Of a stretch of DNA of 64,000 bases, positions 51,599-59,978 are shown one piece after another. The DNA comes from Nitrososphaeria archaeon. Its GTDB lineage: Archaea > Thermoproteota > Nitrososphaeria > Nitrososphaerales > JANXEG01. The translations under genes and the position numbers were made by a program. Under the pieces are notes generated by a model. The model was not told where the DNA came from. It ran no database searches and saw only the letters and a list, made by a program, of their open reading frames with translations. Every line of letters starts with the position of its first letter. Within the stretch, counting starts at the first letter, position 1. The DNA is taken from contig JARVKA010000006.1 of assembly GCA_029775915.1 (NCBI GenBank), forward strand, positions 1-64,000. Direction: 5' to 3'.

Positions 51599-53161
51599 CT
51601 ACCTTCTCCTTCTTCTCAAAGCTGATACAACCATATTTGTAATTTCTTCAGCTGATGCTGTTGTGGTTGCATTCACAATAATAGTGATAGGGCCATAAGC
51701 ATACTCACCATAACCTCCAGCTCCATAACCAACCTTTGGTAATTCAGTTAATGTTGGAGTAACAGGAATTGTTAATGCTGGTAATTCAGCTAAAGTTGGA
51801 GTAAATGTAATGGGCATAGATGTTGGTAATGTTAATGTATTCTCAATAACTGATTTAATGGCATTGCTATAATCTTGTGTAATATCAAGCATCTTACTCC
51901 ACATATCAGGCCATATAGAATGCCTTACTAACGTTCTATTTAACCAATTGAAAGCATTAATAGCTGTATTAATGAGCCATTGTAAAGTATTCACGATAGG
52001 TCCTACAGTAGCATCCGTTACTGCTTTCATACTCATCCACATATTATTCCATACACTTGCTAAATATTCAATAGCATTTCTTACAGCATTTATTGCAGTT
52101 ATAAACACACCGTATAAGAAATCAACAATTGGTTTTAAAACCACATTCCATATAGTTTCAAGAATGAATCTCCATCCTTGAATTACCATGCTTAATCCCT
52201 CAATAGCCACAGCTACACCTTTTATGATAGCTATGAAAGGCATTAATGCTCCACCTATTAACAAACCGATAAATCTGCCCATTGTATCAATATCTTCAAT
52301 ATTCAAACCAAATGCTTTTGCTAAGTCTTTTAATGATGTAAAAGCCATATCTAAAGCATCTTTTAACATATCCCATGCAGGTGTTAAAACATCTTTCACA
52401 ATAGGAGCTATTCTTTCCAACCATGAAGCAAACTCACCTAATATTTTTGTACCCATCTCAATTACAGGTATGAATAAAGAACCTATAGCCTCTTGAGCCT
52501 CATTTATTCTATTATGAAATTGTTGCATTTTACCAGAATATGTATCTAATTGAGCTTGAGCAGTTCCACCAAATTGAAGATTTAATAAAGTCATTAAATT
52601 CTTGAAATTCTCTACTTGATCTGCTCCTTTCTCAAGTATGATACCATAACGTGACAATGTTTCAGTATGACCAGCATAAGCTTTACCTACAGCATCAGCA
52701 GCAGTTGCTAAATCCAAATTCTTAGCTGCTGCTAAATCAACAACCACACTTATTGCTTCAAGAATCTCTTTACTACTCATACCAAATGTAGCTAATCTTT
52801 GCATAGCAGCTATAATTTGCTCATCACTATAAACACTCTTCTCAGCCAAATTTTTCGCTACTGCTATCATACTCTCTCCAATGACATTCCAATCCTCTCC
52901 TAAAATCTCCATTTGTGTTTTCAAACTCATAATTGCCCATTCTTGAGCAGCGAAGGCATCGATTGAACCTTCAACGAAATTTTTAACCGCATCAAAAGCT
53001 CTAATACCAATTTGAGCGACAATAAAGCCACCTGCTATCTTAGCCATTTCTCCTAATGTTGAGAATGATTTACTTAACCTATTCACACTCTCTGTTATAT
53101 GCTCTAAATTGCGAGAAGCTTGGTCTACTGCTTTAATAACAGCTTCAATTGTGAAACTCAT
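51599..53161 (-). CDS. Tail tape-measure protein
   Basis: The 520-residue protein has a helical N-terminus (AVIKAVDQASRNLEHITESVNRLSKSFSTLGEMAK), the TMP pattern AMQRLATFGMSSKEILEAISVVVDLAAAKNLDLATAADAVGKAYAGH, hydrophobic helices in the centre (GLLIGGALMPFIAIIKGVAVAI) and a glycine-rich end. At about 0.15 nm per residue this predicts a short tail of roughly 80 nm. It lies between the tail chaperone module and the baseplate genes. Confidence 0.85.
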   Translation of the reverse strand: MSFTIEAVIKAVDQASRNLEHITESVNRLSKSFSTLGEMAKIAGGFIVAQIGIRAFDAVKNFVEGSIDAFAAQEWAIMSLKTQMEILGEDWNVIGESMIAVAKNLAEKSVYSDEQIIAAMQRLATFGMSSKEILEAISVVVDLAAAKNLDLATAADAVGKAYAGHTETLSRYGIILEKGADQVENFKNLMTLLNLQFGGTAQAQLDTYSGKMQQFHNRINEAQEAIGSLFIPVIEMGTKILGEFASWLERIAPIVKDVLTPAWDMLKDALDMAFTSLKDLAKAFGLNIEDIDTMGRFIGLLIGGALMPFIAIIKGVAVAIEGLSMVIQGWRFILETIWNVVLKPIVDFLYGVFITAINAVRNAIEYLASVWNNMWMSMKAVTDATVGPIVNTLQWLINTAINAFNWLNRTLVRHSIWPDMWSKMLDITQDYSNAIKSVIENTLTLPTSMPITFTPTLAELPALTIPVTPTLTELPKVGYGAGGYGEYAYGPITIIVNATTTASAEEITNMVVSALRRRRR

Positions 53162-53184
53162 ATTTACTCATCACCCTCACTTCT

Positions 53185-53301
53185 TTATTCTTTATTTTTT
53201 ATCATACACACAATTGCACATTTTTCAGCTTTAGAAATCCACCATGCACAAAACTCTTCTATACATTCTTTTTGTGTGAGAGGGCAAAGATAAATCACCA
53301 T
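53185..53301 (-). CDS. Cysteine-rich miniprotein (38 aa)
   Basis: An ATG at 53301 opens MVIYLCPLTQKECIEEFCAWW with five cysteines in 38 residues (6, 13, 18, 28, 32). The spacing resembles small zinc-binding proteins often seen in phages. It ends 24 nt before the tape-measure start. Confidence 0.5.
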   Translation of the reverse strand: MVIYLCPLTQKECIEEFCAWWISKAEKCAIVCMIKNKE

Positions 53302-53304
53302 TAT

Positions 53305-53670
53305 TTATCTCACCTTTAATTTTTCCTCAGTAATCGCTTTCAATCTCTCTAAAGCGATTTTCCTTACTTCATCAATAGCTGGTCTTAAATACGGTCTTGC
53401 TCTCATTTTTCTTGTTCCAAATTCTACAAAACCAGCATAATCCGCATAAGCACCCAAAATGAATGTGTATCTACCCAAGAATGGTGCTTTTGTTTTGTAA
53501 ATCGTTGATCTTAAATAACCTGTTCTTACAGGCACTCTTTCCCTTGCTATTTGATAAGCTCTTTCACTCATTTCTTCAACCCATTTTTCTAAACTCTCTC
53601 TTACTTCTCTTGGTGCATTCTTTAAATAATCTTGAAAAATCTCAATACCACGAAATTTTATTTCAATCAT
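53305..53670 (-). CDS. HK97-gp10-like head-tail / tail-completion protein
   Basis: The 121-residue protein matches the HK97 gp10 family: RAYQIARERVPVRTGYLRSTI, then ADYAGFVEFGTRKMRARPYLRPAID. These proteins act at the neck or in tail completion. The start ATG overlaps the stop of the upstream small frame (ATGA). Confidence 0.85.
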   Translation of the reverse strand: MIEIKFRGIEIFQDYLKNAPREVRESLEKWVEEMSERAYQIARERVPVRTGYLRSTIYKTKAPFLGRYTFILGAYADYAGFVEFGTRKMRARPYLRPAIDEVRKIALERLKAITEEKLKVR

Positions 53671-53783
53671 AATGTTTTCACCTTTATTATATGATCATAA
53701 TTTTTGTGTAAAGGGCATTTTACAACCTGGTAACCGATTATATAGCAACAGCATTTCTTACAAAAGAAGAGACTCTTTTTCAA
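53667..53783 (-). CDS. Possible zinc-knuckle miniprotein (38 aa)
   Basis: A TTG start at 53783 gives MKKSLFFCKKCCCYIIGYQVVKCPLHKNY, with CxxC and CPLH as a plausible zinc site. Its TGA overlaps the next ATG. The frame runs further upstream, to 53903, but that part overlaps the chaperone extension and is probably not used. Confidence 0.4.
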   Translation of the reverse strand: MKKSLFFCKKCCCYIIGYQVVKCPLHKNYDHIIKVKTL

Positions 53784-53985
53784 TTTTATACCTCGCTTTC
53801 TTTCTTCTATTAATCCTCTCCTTACTTCTACTGATTTGCTCCTCTGATGCCAATTCGATTGCTTTTGCATCGATGAGTAACATGCCGAGACTTGTGAATT
53901 CATCTTTTTTCAACCCCAATAATATGCTCGGTCTTTGATGAATTACTAATGCTAAGCTCCCTACTACTTTCAATAACTTTTCGTT
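53758..53985 (-). CDS. C-terminal (T) part of tail assembly chaperone, reached by +1 frameshift
   Basis: This open frame lies in the +1 frame relative to the upstream chaperone gene and overlaps its end by 86 nt. It reads NEKLLKVVGSLALVIHQRP followed by SILLGLKKDEFTSLGMLLID and a basic helical tail. It has no good start of its own; a TTG at 53973 is possible. Tail assembly chaperones of many tailed phages are made as G and G-T fusion proteins. Here the fusion would have about 165 residues. Confidence 0.6.
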   Translation of the reverse strand, partial: NEKLLKVVGSLALVIHQRPSILLGLKKDEFTSLGMLLIDAKAIELASEEQISRSKERINRRKKARYKIEKESLLL

Positions 53986-54256
53986 GAAAAAATTTTACAG
54001 ATGAGAATACTTCATTTATAAATTCCATGATTTTTAATAAGCATAAACATTCATCTTCTCCTTGAGGCATTGGTTCTAATCCCACTTTTTTGAATATCTC
54101 TTTAATGATTTTATCCAATTCATCACTAGCTTTTATAGCCTCTTCTGCTGTGTTGTATGGTTTTGATAAATTACCATATGTGGATAATAATGGTTGAATA
54201 CTTGGAGGAATATCTCTTATTCTATATGCTTTTCCGTTTATTTCAAATTGTTTCAA
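53900..54256 (-). CDS. Tail assembly chaperone (G part)
   Basis: The 118-residue protein starts MKQFEINGKAYRIRDIPP, similar to phage tail-chaperone N-termini, and is placed between the tail tube protein and the tape measure, where this gene always lies. The last 28 codons after residue 90 overlap the +1-frame T extension. G alone and the G-T fusion would both bind the tape measure during tail assembly. Confidence 0.7.
   Translation of the reverse strand: MKQFEINGKAYRIRDIPPSIQPLLSTYGNLSKPYNTAEEAIKASDELDKIIKEIFKKVGLEPMPQGEDECLCLLKIMEFINEVFSSVKFFQRKVIESSRELSISNSSKTEHIIGVEKR
53986..53998 (-). promoter_or_regulatory. Putative +1 ribosomal frameshift site
   Basis: In the chaperone frame the codons are GTA AAA TTT TTT CAA. 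Slipping from TTT to the overlapping TTC moves the ribosome into the +1 frame just after the TAA (53999-53997) that closes it upstream. UUU-to-UUC slipping is the type used in influenza PA-X. The frame geometry rules out a simple -1 heptamer here. Confidence 0.5.
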
Positions 54257-54269
54257 TTATGATTCTCAC

Positions 54270-55211
54270 CTAATAACTCGCTACATTGTTTTGCAATGTT
54301 ACTTTAATTATTCCTTCAGTGCTATGCTCTAAAGCTGTGAATTCTAAAGTTTGAACCAATCTCTCTTGCTCATTTATATTAGCATCGCCAGCATCATATA
54401 CAACTCTTGGTAAATTGAATTCAAGATAATAGTTATAACCAGTTGTTATCTCTGGACCTTGGAATTTCAGCACTATAGCTTTTTCATTACTCGCTAAGAA
54501 ATCATCTAAATGAGCATCACTTAGGAATCTAATACTCATCTCTCCAATAATTTCCAATGGTCCTATATCGATCTCTTGTGGATATTTGCTTCCAAACTTA
54601 TAACCTTCTGGGAAGTTATTCTTAATTTCTAAACTGAAGCTCTCGAATTTTACATTATTTCCTCCTATAGTTTGTGTTACTACATCTCCAGCATGAATAT
54701 AATTAAGTGATGAATAAGCAGCAGGTGAACCTAAGGTTGCTTTTTGTTCTTTTGCAGCATATATCGATGCGGTAACTCCTAAGAAATCACCAGCTTCTAC
54801 ATCAAAAGCTAATGATTCTACAACAGCTCCAAGTATTTGCTTACTCACTACATCATCAAGACCTATCTCGAAGCTATATGATGGCCATGGTGTAACTTTT
54901 ATGCTCATTTTCGGTGTGAATTCATGTTTGTAAACTCCAGTAGTTACTTGAGTTGTATTTACTGTGCCTAAACATGCTAACAAAAATTCTCCAAGACCTT
55001 TGTCATAAACTGGATAGAAATCAATATCTCCCTCAACACTAATTTTGCTAATTTGCTTTGTTTGTATCACTCTACCCCCTTCCACTGTGCGTATATATTC
55101 AATACCAGGGTTTAACTTCAATGATTCACTGAGTATTCTCACTCCTATATTTAATGATGCTGGTAATTGAGCATAGCTCGATTCTTTACCCATTTTAAAG
55201 TATCTTACCAT
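54270..55211 (-). CDS. Major tail tube protein
   Basis: The 313-residue, beta-rich protein fits phage tail-tube proteins: repeating paired-strand blocks (ISVEGDIDFYPVYDKGLGEFLLACLG; FEIGLDDVVSKQILGAVVESLAFDV; SFSLEIKNNFPEGYKFGSKYPQEIDIG; closing VQTLEFTALE...IIKVTLQN). It lies between neck genes and the tail chaperone. The length suggests an added outer domain. Confidence 0.75.
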   Translation of the reverse strand: MVRYFKMGKESSYAQLPASLNIGVRILSESLKLNPGIEYIRTVEGGRVIQTKQISKISVEGDIDFYPVYDKGLGEFLLACLGTVNTTQVTTGVYKHEFTPKMSIKVTPWPSYSFEIGLDDVVSKQILGAVVESLAFDVEAGDFLGVTASIYAAKEQKATLGSPAAYSSLNYIHAGDVVTQTIGGNNVKFESFSLEIKNNFPEGYKFGSKYPQEIDIGPLEIIGEMSIRFLSDAHLDDFLASNEKAIVLKFQGPEITTGYNYYLEFNLPRVVYDAGDANINEQERLVQTLEFTALEHSTEGIIKVTLQNNVASY

Positions 55212-55344
55212 TCTTATTTCTCACCTCCTATTGAAATAATCTTACTAACAACTCTCATTCTTCATTACTATTCATATTTTATCAACCTCTTGCTGAACCG
55301 ATTACCTGTATCGGCTTTGAGAGATTTATGATAAAAAACATTCT

Positions 55345-55593
55345 TTACACCTTCCCATTGTTTATAACTTTACCCCCTCGCCACTTGAATTTATGAGATT
55401 TAAAACCAAGCACAATCCCTCCAACTAACAATATTATGAAAATCTTTTCATGTGTAAGTGTAAAATTAAAAAGATCGAGCAAATCAAATGTATAACCTTC
55501 CTTTATGATCTCATCTAATAAAACTATAATTGCTGCTATTAAAAGTCCTCCACTTATTCTAAATCTCCATCTTTTTATCAATTCTCTCATCAT
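55345..55593 (-). CDS. Two-helix membrane protein, holin-like
   Basis: I take the ATG at 55593 (MMRELIKRWRF), which overlaps the upstream stop as ATGA; the frame itself extends to 55632. The protein has a basic N-terminus and two membrane segments (ISGGLLIAAIIVLL and IFIILLVGGIVLGF). It is one of four small membrane proteins in the block. Confidence 0.55.
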   Translation of the reverse strand: MMRELIKRWRFRISGGLLIAAIIVLLDEIIKEGYTFDLLDLFNFTLTHEKIFIILLVGGIVLGFKSHKFKWRGGKVINNGKV

Positions 55594-56018
55594 GGCAACC
55601 ACTTTCTCCATGATGCGAATATTTGAGCCCACGCTATTGCATAATCCTCCTCTACTGCTCTTAAAACACGTATTTCTCTAGGCTCGAGTTCTTTTATTAC
55701 TAAATTATCAAGTGTTGGATTTGCATCTAAAACACACTCTATTTGCTCAATTTTATCATACACACTTTTTTCAGCATCATCCTCTGATACTTGGCGATCA
55801 ACAATACCTATCTCATATTTTAATGAATACAAAAATCTATTAATATCAGCTTTACCCGTATAATCTCTACCGTTAAATTGAACATAAATAATTGGATAAT
55901 ATTCAACCTTTTTTGGAATGCCAAAGTAATATTTAGCGATTTTATCTGGTTCAGATAGATTCACATCAGCTTTTAATAAATCGATAATCTTTTGAGTAAT
56001 ATCTTTAATGTATGTCAT
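55590..56018 (-). CDS. Tail terminator / neck protein
   Basis: The 142-residue protein has a helical start (ITQKIIDLLKADVN), then IIYVQFNGRDYTGKADINRFLYSLKYEIGIVDRQVSEDDAEKSV, a pattern of phage tail-terminator (gpU-like) proteins. It starts directly after the adaptor gene. Confidence 0.6.
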   Translation of the reverse strand: MTYIKDITQKIIDLLKADVNLSEPDKIAKYYFGIPKKVEYYPIIYVQFNGRDYTGKADINRFLYSLKYEIGIVDRQVSEDDAEKSVYDKIEQIECVLDANPTLDNLVIKELEPREIRVLRAVEEDYAIAWAQIFASWRKWLP

Positions 56019-56345
56019 TCAAATCACTGTAAAAGATTTTTTGAATTGTGCTTCGATAAACCTTGATAATCGTTCATAAGCTGCTGCTACGCTCGGTCTA
56101 TCATTTTTATCATCTTTATGACCTCTATTTTGCCTGAATCTGCCAGCAACCCATTCAGCGCAAATATATTTGAGTTTATTAGCGAGAGATGATTGTAAGG
56201 GCAATATGGTGTATTGCTCTAATATGCTATCTATTTCTTCTGAAGCCTCATTTATCAAACTTGATAATTCATTATTCTCAGAAGTAGTCCAACTTTTATT
56301 TGGAAACCATAAAATTTTTACATCATCAATTTCGCAATATGTCAT
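56019..56345 (-). CDS. Head-tail connector (adaptor) protein
   Basis: The 108-residue helical protein has YCEIDDVKILWFPN, LINEASEEIDSIL and CAEWVAGRFRQNRGHKDD, in line with gp6/DUF1320-like phage adaptors that dock on the portal. It is placed right after the capsid gene, as in HK97-type viruses. Confidence 0.65.
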   Translation of the reverse strand: MTYCEIDDVKILWFPNKSWTTSENNELSSLINEASEEIDSILEQYTILPLQSSLANKLKYICAEWVAGRFRQNRGHKDDKNDRPSVAAAYERLSRFIEAQFKKSFTVI

Positions 56346-56399
56346 TCAAATCACCAAAAAAAGAAAGAGGGGAGAGAGTGTTATCGATTGTTACACCAC

Positions 56400-58667
56400 T
56401 TATGCAGTTATGATCTTTACTACAGATTTTGGAGCTTTTACAGCAGCAGCTATTCTATGAGTTGCAGTAATATAAAGCCTTCTCTCATCTGTTTTCTTCT
56501 CTGTCTCTATGAGCAAATTTCTTGATATTCCTAAGCCTACAGACTCTTTCTTCTTGAATACAAATGCATGGTAAGTTGTGATTGGTGGTGTACCAGAGCC
56601 TGATCCAATGGGAACTTTCGTACTAATGAGTATATCTATACCATAAAGCCTTGCTACCACTCCTTCTTCTAAGTTACTTAACGTACCATATTGCATTGCT
56701 GCTTTAATACCTGGACTTTCCAACAAGTCTTGATATTGCTTTGGATGAAGTACTGCTACTAAATCGCCAGGTGCAACTTCATAACCTTCTTCACATATCT
56801 CTTTCAATGCTTTACTGAAATCATCTTCATCGATTTTATCATTCGAATCTATTTGATTCTCAGCAGTTGCATCTCCACCATAAATCACTGCAGCAGGTGT
56901 AACATTATCTAAAGCTGAGAGGATTACTTCATCCTCATCCAATACAGCTGCATTTATGAATGTTTTCTCTATTGCTTCAACAATATCTCCTGTAATGCTC
57001 TCTAATACTGTGTATGTAATCGTTTGTCTTGCCCCCCTCTCTACAGGTATTGCAGTAACTCTATCAATAATATGAGTTACATCACTTGGTGCTACTCCTT
57101 CAGTTAATGCTGAAAAGCTTGGTGTGGTAATTCTTGTGAAATGCACTCTATCTTGGCCTTTTGGTATCTCTACAACCTCAGAATATTTTCTTAAATTCGC
57201 TTTTACACCAGATGGTAACACTAAAAGCTCTGGCATCCATATTTGACCCAAAGCACTTGTAGCAGCTGAACTATCTACCGTCTCTCTGATATTCTTCAAG
57301 CTCTCAGCTATACGTTGATACTTTTTCCTTAACTCCATAATCTTCTTTTGCTCATCATTCTCAATCATTACCGTAGGTTGAGGTTTTGGTTTTACTGATT
57401 CTTTAATCTCATTGAGTATTTGCATTTGTTGTTGAAATACTTCTTTTAATGGAGATACATCTACATTAATCGTTAAATTTTGTTTTATCTCATTCTCTTC
57501 TCCCCTCTTCATTTCTTTTACCTCACTCATATTCATCACCTCCTCTTCTGTATATGTAGGCAGACCTACTTGTTTAGCAGCCTTTATTAATACCGCCTTA
57601 GCTTTCGCTTTAGCCTCATCACTAAGCTTTGTTTGAGGCAATCTTGCCAAAGCATTCCTTAAGTGAGGGATGTCTATCTCGCCTTTATGATTCTTATATG
57701 GCAAGTGCCTCAAAGAGCGAGGCACGGTCTTGCCTTCTTCATCTTTTGTTCCACCTGGTTCAATGTAAGCGAAGGCATCATCAGGTAGATCATTGATATA
57801 GGCTTGAGTCCATTCGGTTTCCTTTAAATGTTTAAGATTTGCCTTTTCAGACATTTCACTTTCTCCTTTCTCTTCAACATGAGGAGACACTCCCGAAGTA
57901 GTTTTACCTACTTCGGTTTGAGTGGTTTGAGAATGATCAATCTCTTTAATTTCTTTAATTTCCGCCTCTTTCATTTTATTCATTTCACTCTTTAATTCAT
58001 TAACGACTACATGCTCAATTATTCTAAATTTCTCACCAATAATATTTGTAAGAGGAAAACCTGGATTTGAAGTAAGGCTTAATTCATAAAATCTTAAGTT
58101 TCTAGGAACAAAATAATCATGAAAGTATTCTCCATAATCATACTCAGCACCAATACTTACATGTGTAGCATCAATATTACCATCATACTCAGCTTCAAAT
58201 TCTAAATAACCTAATGGATTCCAATGGTAAGTCGCTGTGCCAATAGGGCCTTTTGAATAATCATGATCCCAAAATAATGGAACTTGAAGACCATCAGCTC
58301 TTTTCAGCTCTTCTGGAAGGTAAAGATTTCCATTTCTCGATATGCCTGGGTATGCTGCTATACCTTTAATCTTCTTCTCATTAACTTTTTTCGCAAAACT
58401 ATGAAAGTGTACAGTAGGTTGAATATTTAAATTATGCTCATTCTTGTGTTTCTCAAACCACGCTTTTGCTTTATCCAATGTCCAACCTTTACTTTTATCG
58501 AATAAATACGATTGAATCTCAGTAGTATCTTTTCTTTTTGGTTTAGCGATTATTGCTTTAATTCCTTCTTCCTCACTAAGAGTTATAGTTCTAAATGTCC
58601 CCTCTTGAAATTCTGAAGGATCTCTATGACCACTACGGATGTAGTGATCGGTTTCTTCCCAAGGCAT
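56400..58667 (-). CDS. Prohead protease-scaffold-major capsid fusion (HK97 type)
   Basis: The 755-residue frame has four parts. Residues 1-75 contain a small domain (FRTITLSEEEGIKAIIAKPKRKDTTEIQSYLFDKSKGWTLDKAKAWFEKH). Residues about 95-215 resemble a prohead protease (LFWDHDYSKGPIG, ATHVSIGAEYDYG, RFYELSLTSNPGFPLT). Residues about 275-375 carry a charged module (WTQAYINDLPDDAFAYIEPGG, LAKAxxKAVL-type helices). From about 440 an HK97-fold major capsid protein follows (GQIWMPELLVLP, VERGARQTITYTVLE, YQDLLESPGIKAA, closing strands). Two internal ATGs with good ribosome-binding sites (57854, 57530) suggest that the capsid part is also made alone. Whether the protease serine is kept is unsure. 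Confidence 0.8.
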   Translation of the reverse strand: MPWEETDHYIRSGHRDPSEFQEGTFRTITLSEEEGIKAIIAKPKRKDTTEIQSYLFDKSKGWTLDKAKAWFEKHKNEHNLNIQPTVHFHSFAKKVNEKKIKGIAAYPGISRNGNLYLPEELKRADGLQVPLFWDHDYSKGPIGTATYHWNPLGYLEFEAEYDGNIDATHVSIGAEYDYGEYFHDYFVPRNLRFYELSLTSNPGFPLTNIIGEKFRIIEHVVVNELKSEMNKMKEAEIKEIKEIDHSQTTQTEVGKTTSGVSPHVEEKGESEMSEKANLKHLKETEWTQAYINDLPDDAFAYIEPGGTKDEEGKTVPRSLRHLPYKNHKGEIDIPHLRNALARLPQTKLSDEAKAKAKAVLIKAAKQVGLPTYTEEEVMNMSEVKEMKRGEENEIKQNLTINVDVSPLKEVFQQQMQILNEIKESVKPKPQPTVMIENDEQKKIMELRKKYQRIAESLKNIRETVDSSAATSALGQIWMPELLVLPSGVKANLRKYSEVVEIPKGQDRVHFTRITTPSFSALTEGVAPSDVTHIIDRVTAIPVERGARQTITYTVLESITGDIVEAIEKTFINAAVLDEDEVILSALDNVTPAAVIYGGDATAENQIDSNDKIDEDDFSKALKEICEEGYEVAPGDLVAVLHPKQYQDLLESPGIKAAMQYGTLSNLEEGVVARLYGIDILISTKVPIGSGSGTPPITTYHAFVFKKKESVGLGISRNLLIETEKKTDERRLYITATHRIAAAVKAPKSVVKIITA
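57528..57545 (-). promoter_or_regulatory. Internal strong ribosome-binding site and start for the capsid protein
   Basis: On the minus strand, GAGGAGGTGATGAATATGAG places a near-perfect Shine-Dalgarno 8 nt before an in-frame ATG at 57530 (MSEVKEMKRGEENEI). Initiation here would give a 376-residue capsid precursor without the protease. Confidence 0.7.
57852..57868 (-). promoter_or_regulatory. Internal ribosome-binding site for a scaffold-capsid product
   Basis: AAAGGAGAAAGTGAAATG precedes an in-frame ATG at 57854 (MSEKANLKHLKETEW), which would give a 484-residue product holding the charged module and the capsid. Confidence 0.5.
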
Positions 58668-58669
58668 AT

Positions 58670-59860
58670 TTATCTTACCTCTAAAGAAATTTCAACAGGT
58701 TTTTCCCATAACTCCCAACCAGACTTTTGTAAAATTTTACGAGCCTCTTCAACTCTTACTATACCCAATTCAACAGCTTTGAATACATGCTCAAATTTAA
58801 TTTCTGGAATAGTTGGCTGCCCCCAATTAAGCCTTACAGATGTTCTCTTTGTTGGGGCATAACCATGTGTAATTAACACTCTATCAAAGATTTCACGCTC
58901 AATTATTCTCTTTAAGAATCTTTGTATCCCTCTTACTGTATGCTCAACGGCTTCTAAAGCTGCTCTCGCACTTGCTTCAGTAAAGCCAGGTGTTGATACT
59001 AATTTAATAATAGCAGCATTCAAACCAGCTATACGTAAATTCGTAAAGTAATCGATATAAGATTCAAACCTTACCCTTGGGTCGATATTTATTGTTTTCA
59101 CATTCACAGTTTTATTTGTGATGAATTTATCACCAGGCTTTAAACTCTTTATAATTGGTTTTACTTTATTCTCAATAAACTCATCACTAGCATCTGGAAA
59201 CTCATAAATCACATGCTCACCATGGGTATGCATTAATCTTCTCATATCTTGCTCTTGATCATTCAAAATATCAAGAATTGAAGGGATTATTTCACCTGAT
59301 GAATCTACACGTGTAGAGGCTAATGCATGGATTAAACCTGTACCAAATGCTTGTCTATCAACAATGTTCCATGCAAAGTGGATAACATTTTTAGGATCAA
59401 GGCTCTTTTCTACACCATTTACACTATAAATAATTTCTGTGGGTGTACCAAATTGATCTCTCTTTATCCTCTTTATGGTTGATAATTGGATGTGATGAAG
59501 CCTCTCAAGTTTATTTGGCTTTACCATCTCCGTGAAGCTATTACCAGCATACAAAATCTCTTGTGTCCAAATCCGAATAAAGTTATCAAGATTGTTTTCC
59601 TCATTAAACTCATCTACAATCTTTTTTGCCTCTGCAGACTCGGATGTTGTATAAAAGCCAGGACCAACAACTTGATCGGTAAGCCAATCTATAGCTGCTT
59701 TAACTATAGCATCCTTTAAATAATAATCTCGAAGAATGGAAAAATCAATACTTGGTTTTTCACCTAAAGTAGTTTTATGAATCGGGACGATAATGCCCTT
59801 TTGTTCAATAGTAATTTTATACTTAAACCATTCATATATTTTAGATATAGGGTTGCGCAA
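58670..59860 (-). CDS. Portal protein
   Basis: The 396-residue protein is the packaging channel of the capsid vertex. Recognised from LRDYYLKDAIVKAAIDWLTDQVVGPGFY, IRIWTQEILYAGNSFTEMVKP, IYSVNGVEKSLDPKNVIHFAWNIVDRQAFGTGLIHAL and the C-terminal EASARAALEAVEHTVRGIQRFLKRIIEREIFDRVL (stem and crown helices). It is the first structural gene after the winged-helix regulator, and stops 2 nt before the protease-capsid start. Confidence 0.9.
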   Translation of the reverse strand: MRNPISKIYEWFKYKITIEQKGIIVPIHKTTLGEKPSIDFSILRDYYLKDAIVKAAIDWLTDQVVGPGFYTTSESAEAKKIVDEFNEENNLDNFIRIWTQEILYAGNSFTEMVKPNKLERLHHIQLSTIKRIKRDQFGTPTEIIYSVNGVEKSLDPKNVIHFAWNIVDRQAFGTGLIHALASTRVDSSGEIIPSILDILNDQEQDMRRLMHTHGEHVIYEFPDASDEFIENKVKPIIKSLKPGDKFITNKTVNVKTINIDPRVRFESYIDYFTNLRIAGLNAAIIKLVSTPGFTEASARAALEAVEHTVRGIQRFLKRIIEREIFDRVLITHGYAPTKRTSVRLNWGQPTIPEIKFEHVFKAVELGIVRVEEARKILQKSGWELWEKPVEISLEVR

Positions 59861-59944
59861 AGCTATTGGATAATAAAAATTACGTATATTTAATGAGCAA
59901 TGGACTTATAGCTTACAACTAAAAGTAAAATACTTTTGTATTTC

Positions 59945-59977
59945 GACTTTTAGTTTAACACTTACAAACTAAAAGTC
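59945..59977. repeat. 12-bp perfect inverted repeat between regulator and portal genes
   Basis: GACTTTTAGTTT (59945-59956) and AAACTAAAAGTC (59966-59977) are exact inverse complements with a 9-nt loop. A third AACTAAAAGT copy lies at about 59918-59928. Three half-sites in 60 bp upstream of the whole structural operon look like an operator, most simply for the winged-helix protein encoded next to it. The hairpin could also terminate the regulator mRNA. Confidence 0.7.
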
Positions 59978-59978
59978 A

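Noticed and set aside
53667-53903. Long 78-residue version of the frame at 53667-53903
   Set aside because: The upstream half overlaps the chaperone T extension in another frame and looks non-coding; only the last 38 codons look plausible.
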